DNA of 64,000 nt, taken from assembly GCA_963575745.1 (NCBI GenBank), contig CAUYUJ010015282.1, positions 779,151 through 843,150 of the forward strand, given 5' to 3'. Both the position numbers and the translations under genes were made by a program. Shown piece by piece: positions 9,427-19,880 of this stretch (the first letter of the stretch is position 1; every line of letters begins with the position of its first letter). Below the pieces are notes generated by a model. The model searched no databases. It saw only the letters and a program-made list of their open reading frames with translations, and was not told the DNA's origin. The DNA comes from Prorocentrum cordatum (lineage: Eukaryota > Sar > Dinophyceae > Prorocentrales > Prorocentraceae).

Positions 9427-11964
9427 GTGCCCATCCCAAGCATGCCTCGCAAGAAATCAGTGCATAGCCGAACCTTCTCGGCGCAGCGCACTGGCGCGCG
9501 TCTCAGAGCTGCTGGCGCGGCGCTGTTCGATCATTTGGTCGGGCTTTACGCTGCTGGCAAACAGGTATCAGCCAAGGACCTGGCAGTAGCATGCCACTAT
9601 TGTAACGTTGGTGGGATGAGTGGGGCACGCTGGTCGTTGTGGGGGATGTCGCCAGGCAAACAGAGTGGGAAGTATAAGGATCATATCGATCGGCTGATAC
9701 CTAGTGGTGGCCAGTTGATGAGCGTCGAGCTCCCCATGTCGGTTCGCGGTCGAGCTCATTTAACCAGAGCTCCGACTTACGTTCAGCTCGTCTTCGATTC
9801 GATAGCGGAGGAAATTCGAGGCGACGAAGCATGCAGATCATTGTTAGAAAACGGGCCCGCGGACCACAACTCTGTCATCATGACACGTGTTTATCAAAAT
9901 CACCCGCACGTCCAGGACTGCATTGATCAAACAGGAGCGTGGCCACTTCCCATAGCACTGTACGCGGATGCAGTGCGGTATTCACCGTTGCATGCGGGGC
10001 GCGCAGATAGCGTCCTGAACATCAGTATAGTAAATCTATTGACACACAAACGTCACTATGTTGGCTTCTTGCGTACACTTGACAAATGTGCGTGCGGGTG
10101 CGCTGGTCACTGTACGCTGTATGCTATGATGGATGTGGTAATGTGGCAGATCAGGGCTTTGTCCAGGGGAGTGTTCCCCGAGTTGCAGTACAATGGGGCT
10201 CCGTGGGCCAAGGCTGGGCAGGCAGGGATGGACTTAGGATGTAGAGCAGTGTTGACGTATATCAAGGGGGACTGGGCAGAATTCCAGAAGACGTTCGGAC
10301 TCTCGCCTTGGAACAGTGTCTACGCTCCCTGTCCGTGCTGCTCCTCGCCGCTGGATTCCCTCAATTTGACATGCCCAGGGTTCCTGACTCCCGATGGGCT
10401 CCCGTTCCAGGACCACACGTCCGAGAGCTATGATGGGAGTTGTCGCCGTTGCGAGCGCACCATACGCATAGATTCGGAGGTAAAGCGGTTGCAGATATTA
10501 AGCATGTTGAGCTTTGCAGCTGTAGAACCAAAAAAACAAGGGGGCCTTGTGGTTTCAAAAGTGGTGGAGGGTATCCCTTTGGCATTGAATGACGCGCTGC
10601 TTCCCTCGCCCGAGCTTGTAGACATCAGAATGATTTGGGACAAGCCCGTGCCGTTTAATTGTGTGTTCTGGCGCGTTCAGCGCGACAGCTCTGGCATATC
10701 GCTAGACCCCATCTCGCATCGCAGCCCCGCGTTCTCAGATATGTTGAAGACCAGTCCAGCTGATACGTTGGCCTTGGATGTGCTCCACACGGTTCACCTT
10801 GGCGTTGCACAAAGGCTCGGCTCGGTCGTTTTTTGGAGGGTTCTCGAAGCGAACGTTGCCAGAAAACGTGCGCTTCCACAACGAGTGAAAAGCTTGGAGT
10901 CGTTATTACACACATGGTACCAGACAAAGGATATCCCGCACGAATCGAGGTTGGGTAGGCTCACGCTAGGCATGATCGGGGGTGGTATGAAAGTTCGCCG
11001 AGGGAGAAGTGCACCACACCCAGGAGTTCCCATGAAAATAAAAGGGGCCGAAATGGCTGCACTACTACCATTTTGTAAATATCTGCTGGAACTGTATTTC
11101 GAACGAGTACGGTTTGCTGGGGACCTCTTGAGCTCGGTCGATGCGATGTTACGGTGGATCGACGCGTGCAAAGATATGGGCGCACGACCACACATATCAG
11201 AATACATGACTGCATTGGAGGCTGCATCGCACGTCGTGACGCACGCGCAGGACGCCAAGGTCAGACTTACCCCCAAATGGCACCTGTTCTGTCATCTCAC
11301 ACACAGGACCCCCTCCCTTCCTCATCCTCACACCGGTTCTCACAACCTCATCCTACGAATGAATGTTCTCGCCACTCCTGGAAATCGCTGGGGAGCGGGG
11401 GGGCGTTCAAGGTTGATGGAACAACGCGGCGTCGGAAACCATCGCCACCACGGCCGGACTCAACGCGGGGGGGGGGTGAAACGCATCATGCCCGATGCTC
11501 GTCTGGAACCGATCGCCCCGACCCCCTCCTGGAGATTGAGATGGGAGTTTGCCGTCGACCCGTCGATCAGTTAGACGCGCATGCCCCATTCCCGCATCTA
11601 CTGCGAAGAAATCACATATCGTGTCAGTTCAACCATGTGCGATGATCGGGGGTACCGCGTAGATCGCGGCGGGGTGCATGCGCGTGCAGCTGAACGGTGG
11701 ATTGACGGAGATGCGTGTCCTAAGAGGATCTGGTTGTTTGGCCCTCCTCGTTTGTACTCGACTTACACTGACGAGTCCCTCAACCTGACCGTGCGCAATT
11801 TGGCCCAACGGTGCCATAGATCGACTTTCAGTCGTACCCTTCACCATCACATACGTTTGATTGGCGCCCTTGGCCTTTCAAATTATATCTACGCCACGCC
11901 TATTTCGAAGCATGGCCGCTGTGCTGGGTTTGGGCAACGGCGCTCCAGAATGGCTCATCGCTAG
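9427..11964 (+). CDS. Gene C, transposase-like protein of dinoflagellate type
   Basis: Predicted CDS is 9427-11306 plus 11727-11964 (705 residues). Features in order: basic start (MPRKKSVHSRTFSAQRTGAR); LPIALYADAVRYS with an Asp in a position typical of a DDE-transposase first strand; cysteine cluster CACGCAGHC; GDWAEFQKTF; PCPCC and CRRCERT knuckles; LALDVLHTVHLGVAQRL with Asp and two His; TPKWHLFCHL; then, after the intron, PPRLYSTYTDESLN and CHRSTF. This pattern of spaced acidic residues, zinc-knuckle cysteines and a terminal K-x-H-x3-H-L block suggests a cut-and-paste transposase related to large eukaryotic DDE families (Tnp2/Plavaka or KDZ-like), but I cannot confirm the family. The unspliced reading after residue ~627 becomes His/Pro/Arg-rich junk, which supports the intron. 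There are no frame breaks, so the gene may be intact. Confidence 0.55.
11307..11726 (+). other. Predicted intron of gene C, GA-AG ends
   Basis: Edges are CACACAG|GACCCC and CTAAGAG|GATCTG. Splicing joins KWHLFCHLTHR to IWLFGPPRLYSTYTDESLN and replaces a low-complexity tail. It is 420 bases long, with GA repeated at both junctions. Confidence 0.5.
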
Positions 11965-12603
11965 GGTGTCAGAGATCGAGCCAGACCAGGCGTTCCGCAA
12001 CCTCAGCAACGATAATTCGGATCGCTTACTTGAGCGGGTTGTCGGGGAAGTCAATGTGTGGATGAAGGGGCGTGGGCCTGCCGTAATTCATCGTCATTTA
12101 GACTGTTTTGAAGTGTTCTGTGGTGATGGTGGTATTACCGCGGAGCTGATCACCAGAGGGTACAACGCACGCGGCTTCGACAGGCCACGTGACATCATAA
12201 CTACACCACCCGACCCACAACCGATTGCATATACATGCATCCCCATAGCGCATGATATGTCGGACGTACATTGGATGCGACTTGGATGTACAGTTGGATG
12301 CATCCAAGTTGCGTCCAAACTGCGTCTGTCATGCCACGCGATGGGGGTGCATGATGATGTTATATTTTTTAGAACCGATCACAGGCGAACATCGCATCAG
12401 TCCGAGGACGTGTGCACGTTGCTCGGTGCCTTGACGTGCGCCCTTGGTGTTTTAGAGGTAAAACGGGGTGGGACTGTGATATTCGAGCCAGAATGCTCCA
12501 CGTGGCTAAACACCACGGTGTACCACACCGAGAGGGACAGGGGGCTCAACATCGCTGGCAACGAGGACAGGAGGGACGTGCTAGAGGCCAATTTTGTGGC
12601 TGA
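11912..12603 (+). CDS. Gene D, DNA-methyltransferase-like protein (predicted exons 1-2)
   Basis: Exon 1 (11912-12262) starts MAAVLGLGNGAPEWLIARVS and contains LDCFEVFCGDGGITAEL then GYNARGFD, which has the shape of the SAM-binding motif I (D-x-F-x-G-x-G-G) and acidic strand 2 of C5-type DNA methyltransferases. Exon 2 (from 12407) has LLGALTCALGVLEVKRGGTV and FEPECSTWLNTTVYHTERD, which occupies the place of the catalytic P-C motif (here P-E-C-S). The catalytic Pro-Cys pair is interrupted by Glu, so cytosine methylation activity is doubtful. The start overlaps the end of gene C in another frame. The likely continuation is the segment at 13184-13330. Confidence 0.45.
12263..12406 (+). other. Predicted intron of gene D made largely of a palindromic repeat
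   Basis: Edges are ATGTCG|GACGTA and TCCGAG|GACGTG, with GACGT repeated at both. Length is 144 bases (a multiple of 3), so the frame stays open even unspliced. Palindrome copy 5 occupies its 5' half. Confidence 0.5.
12267..12320. repeat. TTGGATGC palindromic repeat, copy 5
   Basis: Modules ttggatgcgac, ttggatgtac and the palindrome ttggatgcatccaa, followed by gttgcgtccaaac, give imperfect inverted arms. It starts 4 bases into the predicted intron. Confidence 0.75.
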
Positions 12604-13183
12604 ACTTACGCACGCTCCTAAGGCTGGCACCGATCGTTCGCGCAGTGGAGTCAGGCGGAGATACCGCGAGAGCGGAGCGATCGTGGGCATGATTGCGTGG
12701 CCGCAGCGAGGGTGGATCTCGGCTGAAGCGCAGTGAGACAGATGCAAATCCTGGGAGGGAGCGCGAGAGGAATATGGAAGAGCGTGAGATGCGAAGGCAG
12801 GGAAGGAGAGATGGAGGGAGCGATGGAGGCAAGGATTGTGGGAAGTAGGGATCAGGACACGATGGAGGGATTGCGGGGGTGGTGCGAGGGAGAGCGGGAC
12901 GATATGGAGGACAGGGTGCACACGTACACGCTGGCTAGGACAGCGAGCATGAGAGCGAGAGGGCGTGAGCTAAAGACGAGAGATATGCACACCCTCGCGC
13001 CACGCTGGACCTCGCCGTCCAATGTCGCAATCCCCCCCTGACAACACCTGAAACCGATCGGATCGGAAGGCGTAGTGGGGGATGGATGATGGATAAGGGA
13101 GGGGGGAGGGAAGGAGGAATGAAGTTGGAAGGAGGAAGTGATCGCACGCAGGGAAGGGCAGCACCTCCCCTGTGGTCGACAAC
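12604..13183. other. Probable intron or spacer within gene D
   Basis: Purine-rich (GGAGGGA-type) sequence between the two methyltransferase-like coding parts. No coding look and no identified repeat family. Confidence 0.4.
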
Positions 13184-13330
13184 CCAGGTCGTGGCTGTCG
13201 TTCGTGGCGCACGCTCGCAACACCAAGCTCCTGCTGGAGCAGCCGTGCGCCTCGATCTTTTGGCACGTGCCGTCGGTCAAGGACCGACGCCATCCCGAGC
13301 TTTCGCGATGCGGGTGGGATGTGATGTTGG
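13184..13330 (+). CDS. Gene D, predicted downstream exon
   Basis: After an acceptor-like CAACCCAG, the frame reads RSWLSFVAHARNTKLLLEQP and CASIFWHVPSVK. The LEQPxxSxxW pattern is what I would expect downstream of the ECSTW motif in the methyltransferase-like proteins of dinoflagellates, where a helix is followed by a strand ending in E-Q-P. The same strand and order support one split gene. The exact junction with exon 2 was not resolved and the end is unclear; the spliced-leader relic of gene E starts at 13449. Confidence 0.4.
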
Positions 13331-13448
13331 ATGAAGAGCGATGGTTGATGCTCCTAGGATTGGCAAGCCAGAGAAACCAGCTAGTACGATGAGGAGGCGG
13401 CAGGGAGGCGCTGGACGATGATGCCGCGGCGCAGCACTGCGCTTTCCA

Positions 13449-13469
13449 TCCGTAGCGTTTTGGCTCGAA
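13449..13469 (+). other. Spliced-leader relic at the 5' end of gene E
   Basis: tccgtagcgttttggctcgaa matches the dinoflagellate leader in two blocks, TCCGTAGC and TTTTGGCTC, separated by one base where the leader has two (CA). With about 17 matching bases it is the strongest such relic in the window and touches the ATG at 13470. Genomic leader sequence is the hallmark of a reinserted trans-spliced mRNA. Confidence 0.75.
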
Positions 13470-13475
13470 ATGTCT

Positions 13476-13519
13476 CTCAGCACGGAGCGAGCTCATAGTG
13501 GAGCTCGCTCCGTGCTGAG
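13476..13519. repeat. Perfect 19-bp foldback next to the spliced-leader relic
   Basis: Left arm ctcagcacggagcgagctc (13476-13494), loop atagtg, right arm its exact reverse complement (13501-13519). The right arm reads on into the gene E frame. Confidence 0.9.
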
Positions 13520-14125
13520 GCGACCCTCGTCCCTGGCGCGGAGGCTGGTGAGACCGTCGCCGCGGAGGGCGTCGCCGTGGAGGCCGACCCAGTTGAGACT
13601 GTCGCCGTGGAGGCCAACCCCGTGGAGGCTGCAGTCGCCGTGGATGCCGACCCAGTGGAGACTGTCGCCGTGGAGACCGCCGACCCCGTGGAGGCTGCAG
13701 TCGCCGTGGTGACCGACCACGTGGAGACTGTCGCCGTGGAGGTTGTCGCCGTCGGCGCGCCCGTCGCCGTCGGCGCGCCCGTCGATGACGAGGATGACCC
13801 CGCGACCCTCGACGAGTACTGGGAGGTGTCGGGCGAGCTGGACGATCCAGACGCTATCGAGCCTTCGCCGCGGGCGGATTCCGATGATGAGCCGTCGGAC
13901 GTGGACGAGAACGGGTGGGAGAACTCGCCCGAGGCGACGTTCGCGGCGCATGAGGCCCGCTTGAAGGCGGCGGCAATGCGCGAGGACCCACCCGTCGTGC
14001 GCAGGATGGCTGCCGAGAGGGCGGCGAGGATCGCTGCCGACGATGAGGCGAACCTGGCAGCAGCGCGGCTCATCCAGCCAGAGGAGTGACTTCCTCGGCC
14101 CAGGCGCGAGACGACGGCGTTCAAG

Positions 14126-14293
14126 ATGAACGCGTCGTACCGACCGCCGCCGCCCGACGCCCAGCCGACGCCGTCGTGTTACCACCCGTTCAGGTTCACG
14201 TACGGGCGGAAACATGAGTTTACATCGAGGCCATATGGCCCGCCCTCGAGCTCGAGGGGGTACGGCATCGACATGGTCGGAGTGGCACACTGA
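14126..14293 (+). CDS. Small open frame at the 3' end of gene E
   Basis: Fifty-five codons from ATG 14126, Pro/Tyr/Arg-rich (HPFRFTYGRKHEFTSRPYGP). It is in the same frame as the upstream acidic part, separated from it by one TGA and 12 codons. It is either the C-terminus of a once longer protein or a separate small gene. Confidence 0.35.
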   Translation: MNASYRPPPPDAQPTPSCYHPFRFTYGRKHEFTSRPYGPPSSSRGYGIDMVGVAH

Positions 14294-14734
14294 CCTGCCG
14301 CAGAACGATCATGTTGAGTAAATTTAGGGGAGGGGAGGGAATGAGAAGGGAGGGAATGGGACCGGAGGGAATGAGAAGGGATTGAAGAATTATGAAAGGA
14401 GAACGACCGAGGCCGGAACGCGAGGCCGGACTGTGCGCGCGCCTAGCTGCCAGCGTCCTCGCTACCCAGAGGAGTAAACGGATGATGGAGATGAGGAGAG
14501 CGATGAGGAATACGATGCGAGTGGAGAGATGTGGGAGAAATATGGGGCTGAGAAGGAGTAGGGAGGATGGCGGATAGAGGTGGGGGGAAGGATGAGGGAG
14601 AAAGAGGATAAGGAGGAAGTTGCGAAAAGAGGGGATGAGGAGAATGAGAAGGCTGAGGAAGATGAGGAGGTCGAGGATCAGCCTCCCAGCTCGGGGGGTG
14701 CACGCGGCCCGCGCTCCTACGCGGTCATTTGGAG

Positions 14735-14855
14735 CGAGTCCGACTTTGGATGCGACTTGGACGCGTCCAGGCTGCATCCAAATCGCCTCCACCTCTGCAA
14801 AAGGCGGATTGCGAATTGGGTGCAGTCTGGGCGCGCCTAAGTCACATCCAACGTG
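14735..14855. repeat. TTGGATGC palindromic repeat, copy 6
   Basis: tttggatgcgacttggacgc meets gcgtccaggctgcatccaaa, then a further diverged module ends near cacatccaacg. It lies ~450 bases after gene E and is the last copy in the window. Confidence 0.7.
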
Positions 14856-16828
14856 CTCTTGCGCTGTGGCTCCGCTTGCACAGATCACCGACGACGATGC
14901 AACACCATAGATAGAGGATGATTATGATGAAGAATGATAGCGATATGAAGGATAGATATAGGAGGTACGCATAGAGAGATGAGGTATGGATATAGATATT
15001 GGAGGGGGGGGGGAACATGGAGAAAATAGAGGAGAAGGGTTGAGGATGAATGACCGAGAGAGGAGGTATGGGATATAGAAGAGATGGAGGGACGGAGGTA
15101 TGAATCCAGAGAGGCAGGAGACGATGGGGAGAGGGCATGTGGAGCGAGGGAGGGGGTGGTGTGGGAGGGAGGAGAGCATGATGGATGGGGGTGGTTTTCC
15201 CCTCCCTCCCTCCTCCCCCTCCTCACGCTCCTCCTCCTCCTCCTCCTCCTCCTCCTCCTCCTCCTCCTCCTCCTCCTTCTCTTCTGCTGCTCATCCTCCT
15301 TCTCCTGCTGCGCCAGTGCCGTGCTCCGTGCCCATCGTTATCGTGTATGTATCCACGCGCCGCCCAGGATACGTTGCGCCTCGTGGGCGCTGAGAAGCTG
15401 ACGGTGTACCTCGGCTTCTGGGGCTCAGCTTCTCTCAAGCCTGTGTGTATTTACAGCACGCACAGTACAGAGCGCGCGCGCTGTGCCTTGTGCGCGTCGA
15501 AGTCCGACGCCCGAGCAGCATTGGATACAGCTGGAGGAGCCCAGCCATTATATAACATTGGGCCCAGGAGCTCCACGGATGGGCCTTACTCGGGCTCGCG
15601 CACTGGGTGGCGGTCCACTGGATGGATCAACAGCCACAAGGGCCGCCAGAAGAGCTCCCGCGTTTACCCACTCAGGTTTTGCGCTGCAGTTGCAGACATC
15701 GTAGTGTCCGCATTGGCCTCGTAGTTCAGCACGGCACGACACGACAACATATGACGCGACTGCGCGGCACGATGACGCAATACATGCACGACGTGCGGAC
15801 AACACAGCACATCACGAATTCGTATCACGATATGTGTTGGTGCTAACCGAGGGCTCGATTGCTGTTCAGATCGATCGAGTGCGAGAGCACTTGTACGTGT
15901 CTACTCTCCCTCTCTCTCTCTCTCCAAGTGGCACTGTGCCGCATGACAACTCCACCACTTTCCTCCTCCTATTCCTCCTCCTCCTCCTCCTCCTCCTCCT
16001 CCGATTCATCCTCCGATTCCTTCTCCCAATGCGCAACGCCCGAGCTATCGCTAGTTCTGTCTCGCTTGCGCAGCCAAGTGGCCGAGTTGCCGCTGTACTG
16101 TCCGCTGCAATGTCTCATGATATCGTCGCTCATTCTGGATCCCTCCCTTGCAGCGTCCATCGTCAGATATCGCACGTTCAAGGATGCAAGCGAGCCTTGA
16201 AGAATGGGAGTTGGAGGAAACGGAGGGGACATGGTACGGGATATGACAAGCATGAACGTCTGAGACGGGACGGGGGAGGAGGCGCGGAGAGGACGGTGAT
16301 GGATATCGAGGGAAAATACCGACTCAGCATCAGGATGCTACAACTCCGTCGCCACCGCTGTCACTCCCAAGAGGCCCCCCAGAGCGTTCCGAAGAGACCC
16401 TACTACTACTACGACTACAACTACCACTACTACTACCACTACAACTACTACGACTACTACTCAATACATGCACGGTGAGGGTTGGGCCGAAGGACCTTCG
16501 TTGAACGTTGGCAGTGTTATCAGCTTGATCGTCGTCGACGTCGGGCCTCGTCGTCGACGTCGCCCTCCTCCTCCCTCTTGTCTTCCTTGTCCTCCTCTTC
16601 TCCCTCCTCTTCCTCCTCTCCTCCTCCGCCTCCTCCCCCCGCCGCCCTTCATCCGCCTCTCCTTCCTCCTCTTCTTCCTCCTCCTCATCCTGGCTCGTAC
16701 TCTTCCTCACATTCCTGTGCTTGCTGGGCTCAATCATGTACCACGCGCAACCAGGCTGCAAATCAACGAAAATTATCCTCTCATACAACACATAAATAAG
16801 AACCAACTTGTAGATCTTAAATCAAGAT
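14856..16828. other. Gene-free stretch with CTC and TAC microsatellites
   Basis: Holds (CTC)n at 15220-15290 and 15960-16010, a (TAC)n-like tract at 16396-16461 and CTC-rich sequence to ~16690. Frames here encode poly-Ser/Pro/Leu and are not credible genes. Confidence 0.6.
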
Positions 16829-18533
16829 CTTAGCGACCTCTGGGGAGGCAGGCAGGAGGAGTGGAGGGGAGGAGGGGGGGAGAGAGGAGGAGGCTCGAGG
16901 GCGATCGACGATCGGCGACGACGAGCGGCGACAATGGTTGACGACGACGACGACGATGACGACGACGACGACGATCGACGACGGTCGACGACCGACGACG
17001 ACGACGATCGACGACGATGACAACAGTCGACGCCGCCGATCGACGATCGACGGCGACGACGACGGCCACGCCGACGGCGGCGACGCTGCCCGCGTGACAG
17101 CCCAAGAGGCACACAAGACAGCCTCATCGAGGCCCCAGAGGGCCCCAAGACGTCCAAGAGCGCCCCAAGAGAGCCCGAGATGGCTTGAAACTGGCAGAAG
17201 AGGGCCCCAAGAGGGCCTTCAAGAGGCAGAACTTTACCCATTCCTCATGTAAAACGTACAATTTCAGCATACTCGCTTGCTTCGTCCTCAGAGTGGCCCC
17301 CGAGGAGCCCCAAGACAGCCCAAGACGGCCCAAAAGGCCCCAACGCCGGCCCAGGAGGCCCCCAAGACGGCCTTAGGGAGGCCCAAGAGGGCCTCGTTCG
17401 AAATCATGTTCCCAGAAGCTTCTCCGGGAACATGATTTCCGGGTTCCCAGGACGCCCAAGAGGGCCCCAGGACGGCCCCAAAAGGGCCTAAAATGACATT
17501 CAAAAATTCCCAGAGGGCCACAGTTCGCTGATTTTCGCGAAATGTTGTTGGATTTCTTCCGCGCGGAGAAGACGGAGAGGGCGAAGGAGGAGGAGGAGGA
17601 GGACGGGGAGGAGGAAGAGGAAGAGGAGAAGGACGAGGCGGGGAGGAGGAATGGAGGGGAGGAGGGGGGGAGAGAGGAGGAGGAGGAGGCTCGAGGGCGA
17701 TCGACGATCGGAGACGACGACCAGCGACGGTGACTGACGACGACGACGACGACCACGACGACGACCGATGACGATCGACGACGATGACAACAGTCGACGC
17801 CGCCGATCGATGATCGACGGCGACGACGACGACGGCCACGCCGACGGCGGCGATGCTGTCCGACAACCTCAGCGAGGCCCAAGGGGGCCGCAAGACGTCC
17901 AAGAGCGCCTCAAGAGGGCCCGAGATGGTTTGAAGCTGGCCGAAGAGGGCCTTCAAGAGGCAAAAATCGGCCCACTCCCGTTGTACAACGTACGTTTTCA
18001 GCATATTTGCTTGCTTGGTCCTCGCAGTGCCCCAGACGCCCCCGAACCCCAAGACAGCCCAAGAGGGCCCAAGACGGCCCGAAAGGGTCGTCATGTGAGG
18101 CTCACGGAACCCCCAAGACGGCCCAAGAGGCCCCAAAGTTGGCCCAGGAGGCTCCCAACACGGCCTCAGGGAGGCCCAAGAGGGCCTCTTTCAAAATCAA
18201 GCTCCCAGAAGCCTCTCCGGGAACATGATTTCCTGGTTCCCACGACGCCCAAGAGGGCCCCAATACGGCCCCAAAAGGCTCTAAATGGACGTTCAAAAAG
18301 GCCCGGATGGCCATAGTTCGTTGATTTGCGCGAGATGTTGTTGGATTTCTTCCGCGCGGAGGAGACGGAGAGGGCGAAGGAGGAGGAGGAGGAGGAGGAG
18401 GAGGAGGAGGAGGAGAAGGAAGAGGAGGAGGAGGAGGAGGAGGCGGGGAGTAGGAGTGGAGGGGAGGAGGGGGGGAGAGAGGAGGAGGCCCGAGGGCGAT
18501 CGACGATCGGCGACAACGACCGGCGACGGTGAT

Positions 18534-18570
<37 letters not shown>

Positions 18571-19345
18571 CGACGACCGACGACGACGACGATAGACGAC
18601 GATGACAACAGCCGACGTCGCCGATCGACGATCGACGGCGACGACGACGACGGCCACGCCGACGGCGGCGACGCTGTCCTCGTGCGCAGAGCCACCCTGG
18701 ATCCAGTCTTTTCTGCATCGTTCGAAATCCTGTCCCCGGAAGCGTCTCCGGGAACATGATCTCAGGAGGACGAGGAGGAGGAAGAGGAAGAGGAGGCAGA
18801 TTAGGGGGAGGAGGAGGAGGAGGAGGAGGAGGAGGAAGAGGAGGAGGAGGGGGAGGAGGAGAGGAGGAGGAGTGGGCGGGAGGGCTCGGGGCCGATCGAC
18901 GATCGGCGACGGTGATCGGCGACGGTGATTGACGATGACGACGGCGACGACCGACGACGACGACGACGATGGACGACGATGAGAACAGTTAACGCCGCCG
19001 ATCGGCGAACGGCGACGACGACGACGTCTTCACAGTGCCACCCCGAGGAGCCCCAAGACGGCCCAAGAGGGACCCAAGATGACCCACGAGAGCTACAAGC
19101 CAGCCCAAGAGAGCCCCAAAAGGCACCCAACAGAGCCACAACGGGGGCAAGCAGAGCTGCCTATAGAGATTCTCGGGGGGCCTCTTCCGCAGCGTCCGAA
19201 ATCATGTTCCCCGAAGCCTCTATCGGAGCATGATTTCTCGGTTCCCAGGACGCCCAAGGGGGCCCTAAGACGGCCCCGACAAGTCCTAAAAGGACGCCCG
19301 AAAAAAAAAACAGAGGGGCACAGTTCGTTGATTTCCGCGACATGT
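16829..19345 (+). repeat. Tandem array of ~800-bp repeat units
   Basis: Three main units share the order: GGA tract, cgagggcgatcgacgatcgg (16891, 17692, 18490), GAC/CGA-rich tract, CCAAGACGGCC minisatellite, gggaacatgatt (17430, 18221, 18751), a block starting gttgttggatttcttccgcg (17543, 18336). Spacing is about 800 bases for the first units; a shortened fourth unit (18760-19345) lacks parts. Protein-like readings in both directions are repeat artefacts. Confidence 0.8.
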
Positions 19346-19472
19346 TGTGGGATTTCTCGCGCGCGGAGGAAGTGGAGGAGGAGGGGGAGGAGGAAGAGGA
19401 AAGGAGGAAGAGGAGATGGACGAGGAGGAGGAGGAGGAAGAGGAGAACGAGGGGGGGGGGGGGAGGGGGGGG

Positions 19473-19749
<277 letters not shown>

Positions 19750-19785
19750 CGGGGGGAGGAGGAGGGAAGAGGGATGATGCGATGG

Positions 19786-19848
19786 TGATGATGATAAATG
19801 ATGGTGATGATGATGATGATGATTGATGATGATGATGATGATGATGAT

Positions 19849-19880
<32 letters not shown>

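Larger units (their letters stand above)
13470..14293 (+). pseudogene. Gene E, recycled cDNA encoding an acidic repeat protein
   Basis: Directly after the leader relic, ATG 13470 opens frame 0 (MSLSTERAHSG), but the protein-like text is in frame 2 from 13499 on: AEATLVPGAEAGETVAAEGV, then degenerate copies of ADPVETVAVEANPVEAAVAV, then an acidic part (DDEDDPATLDEYWEVSGELD) and a helical Ala/Arg part ending at a TGA (14087-14089). The same frame stays open beyond that stop through MNASYRPPPPDAQPTPSCYH to TGA 14291. A foldback at 13476-13519 separates the ATG from the frame-2 text and probably accounts for the frame change. An ATG at 13577 could start a 170-residue product. Function is unknown. 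Confidence 0.5.

Noticed and set aside
13257-13264. TTTTGGC inside gene D as another leader relic
   Set aside because: Flanking bases do not match the leader, and it encodes the conserved-looking FWHV part of the exon.
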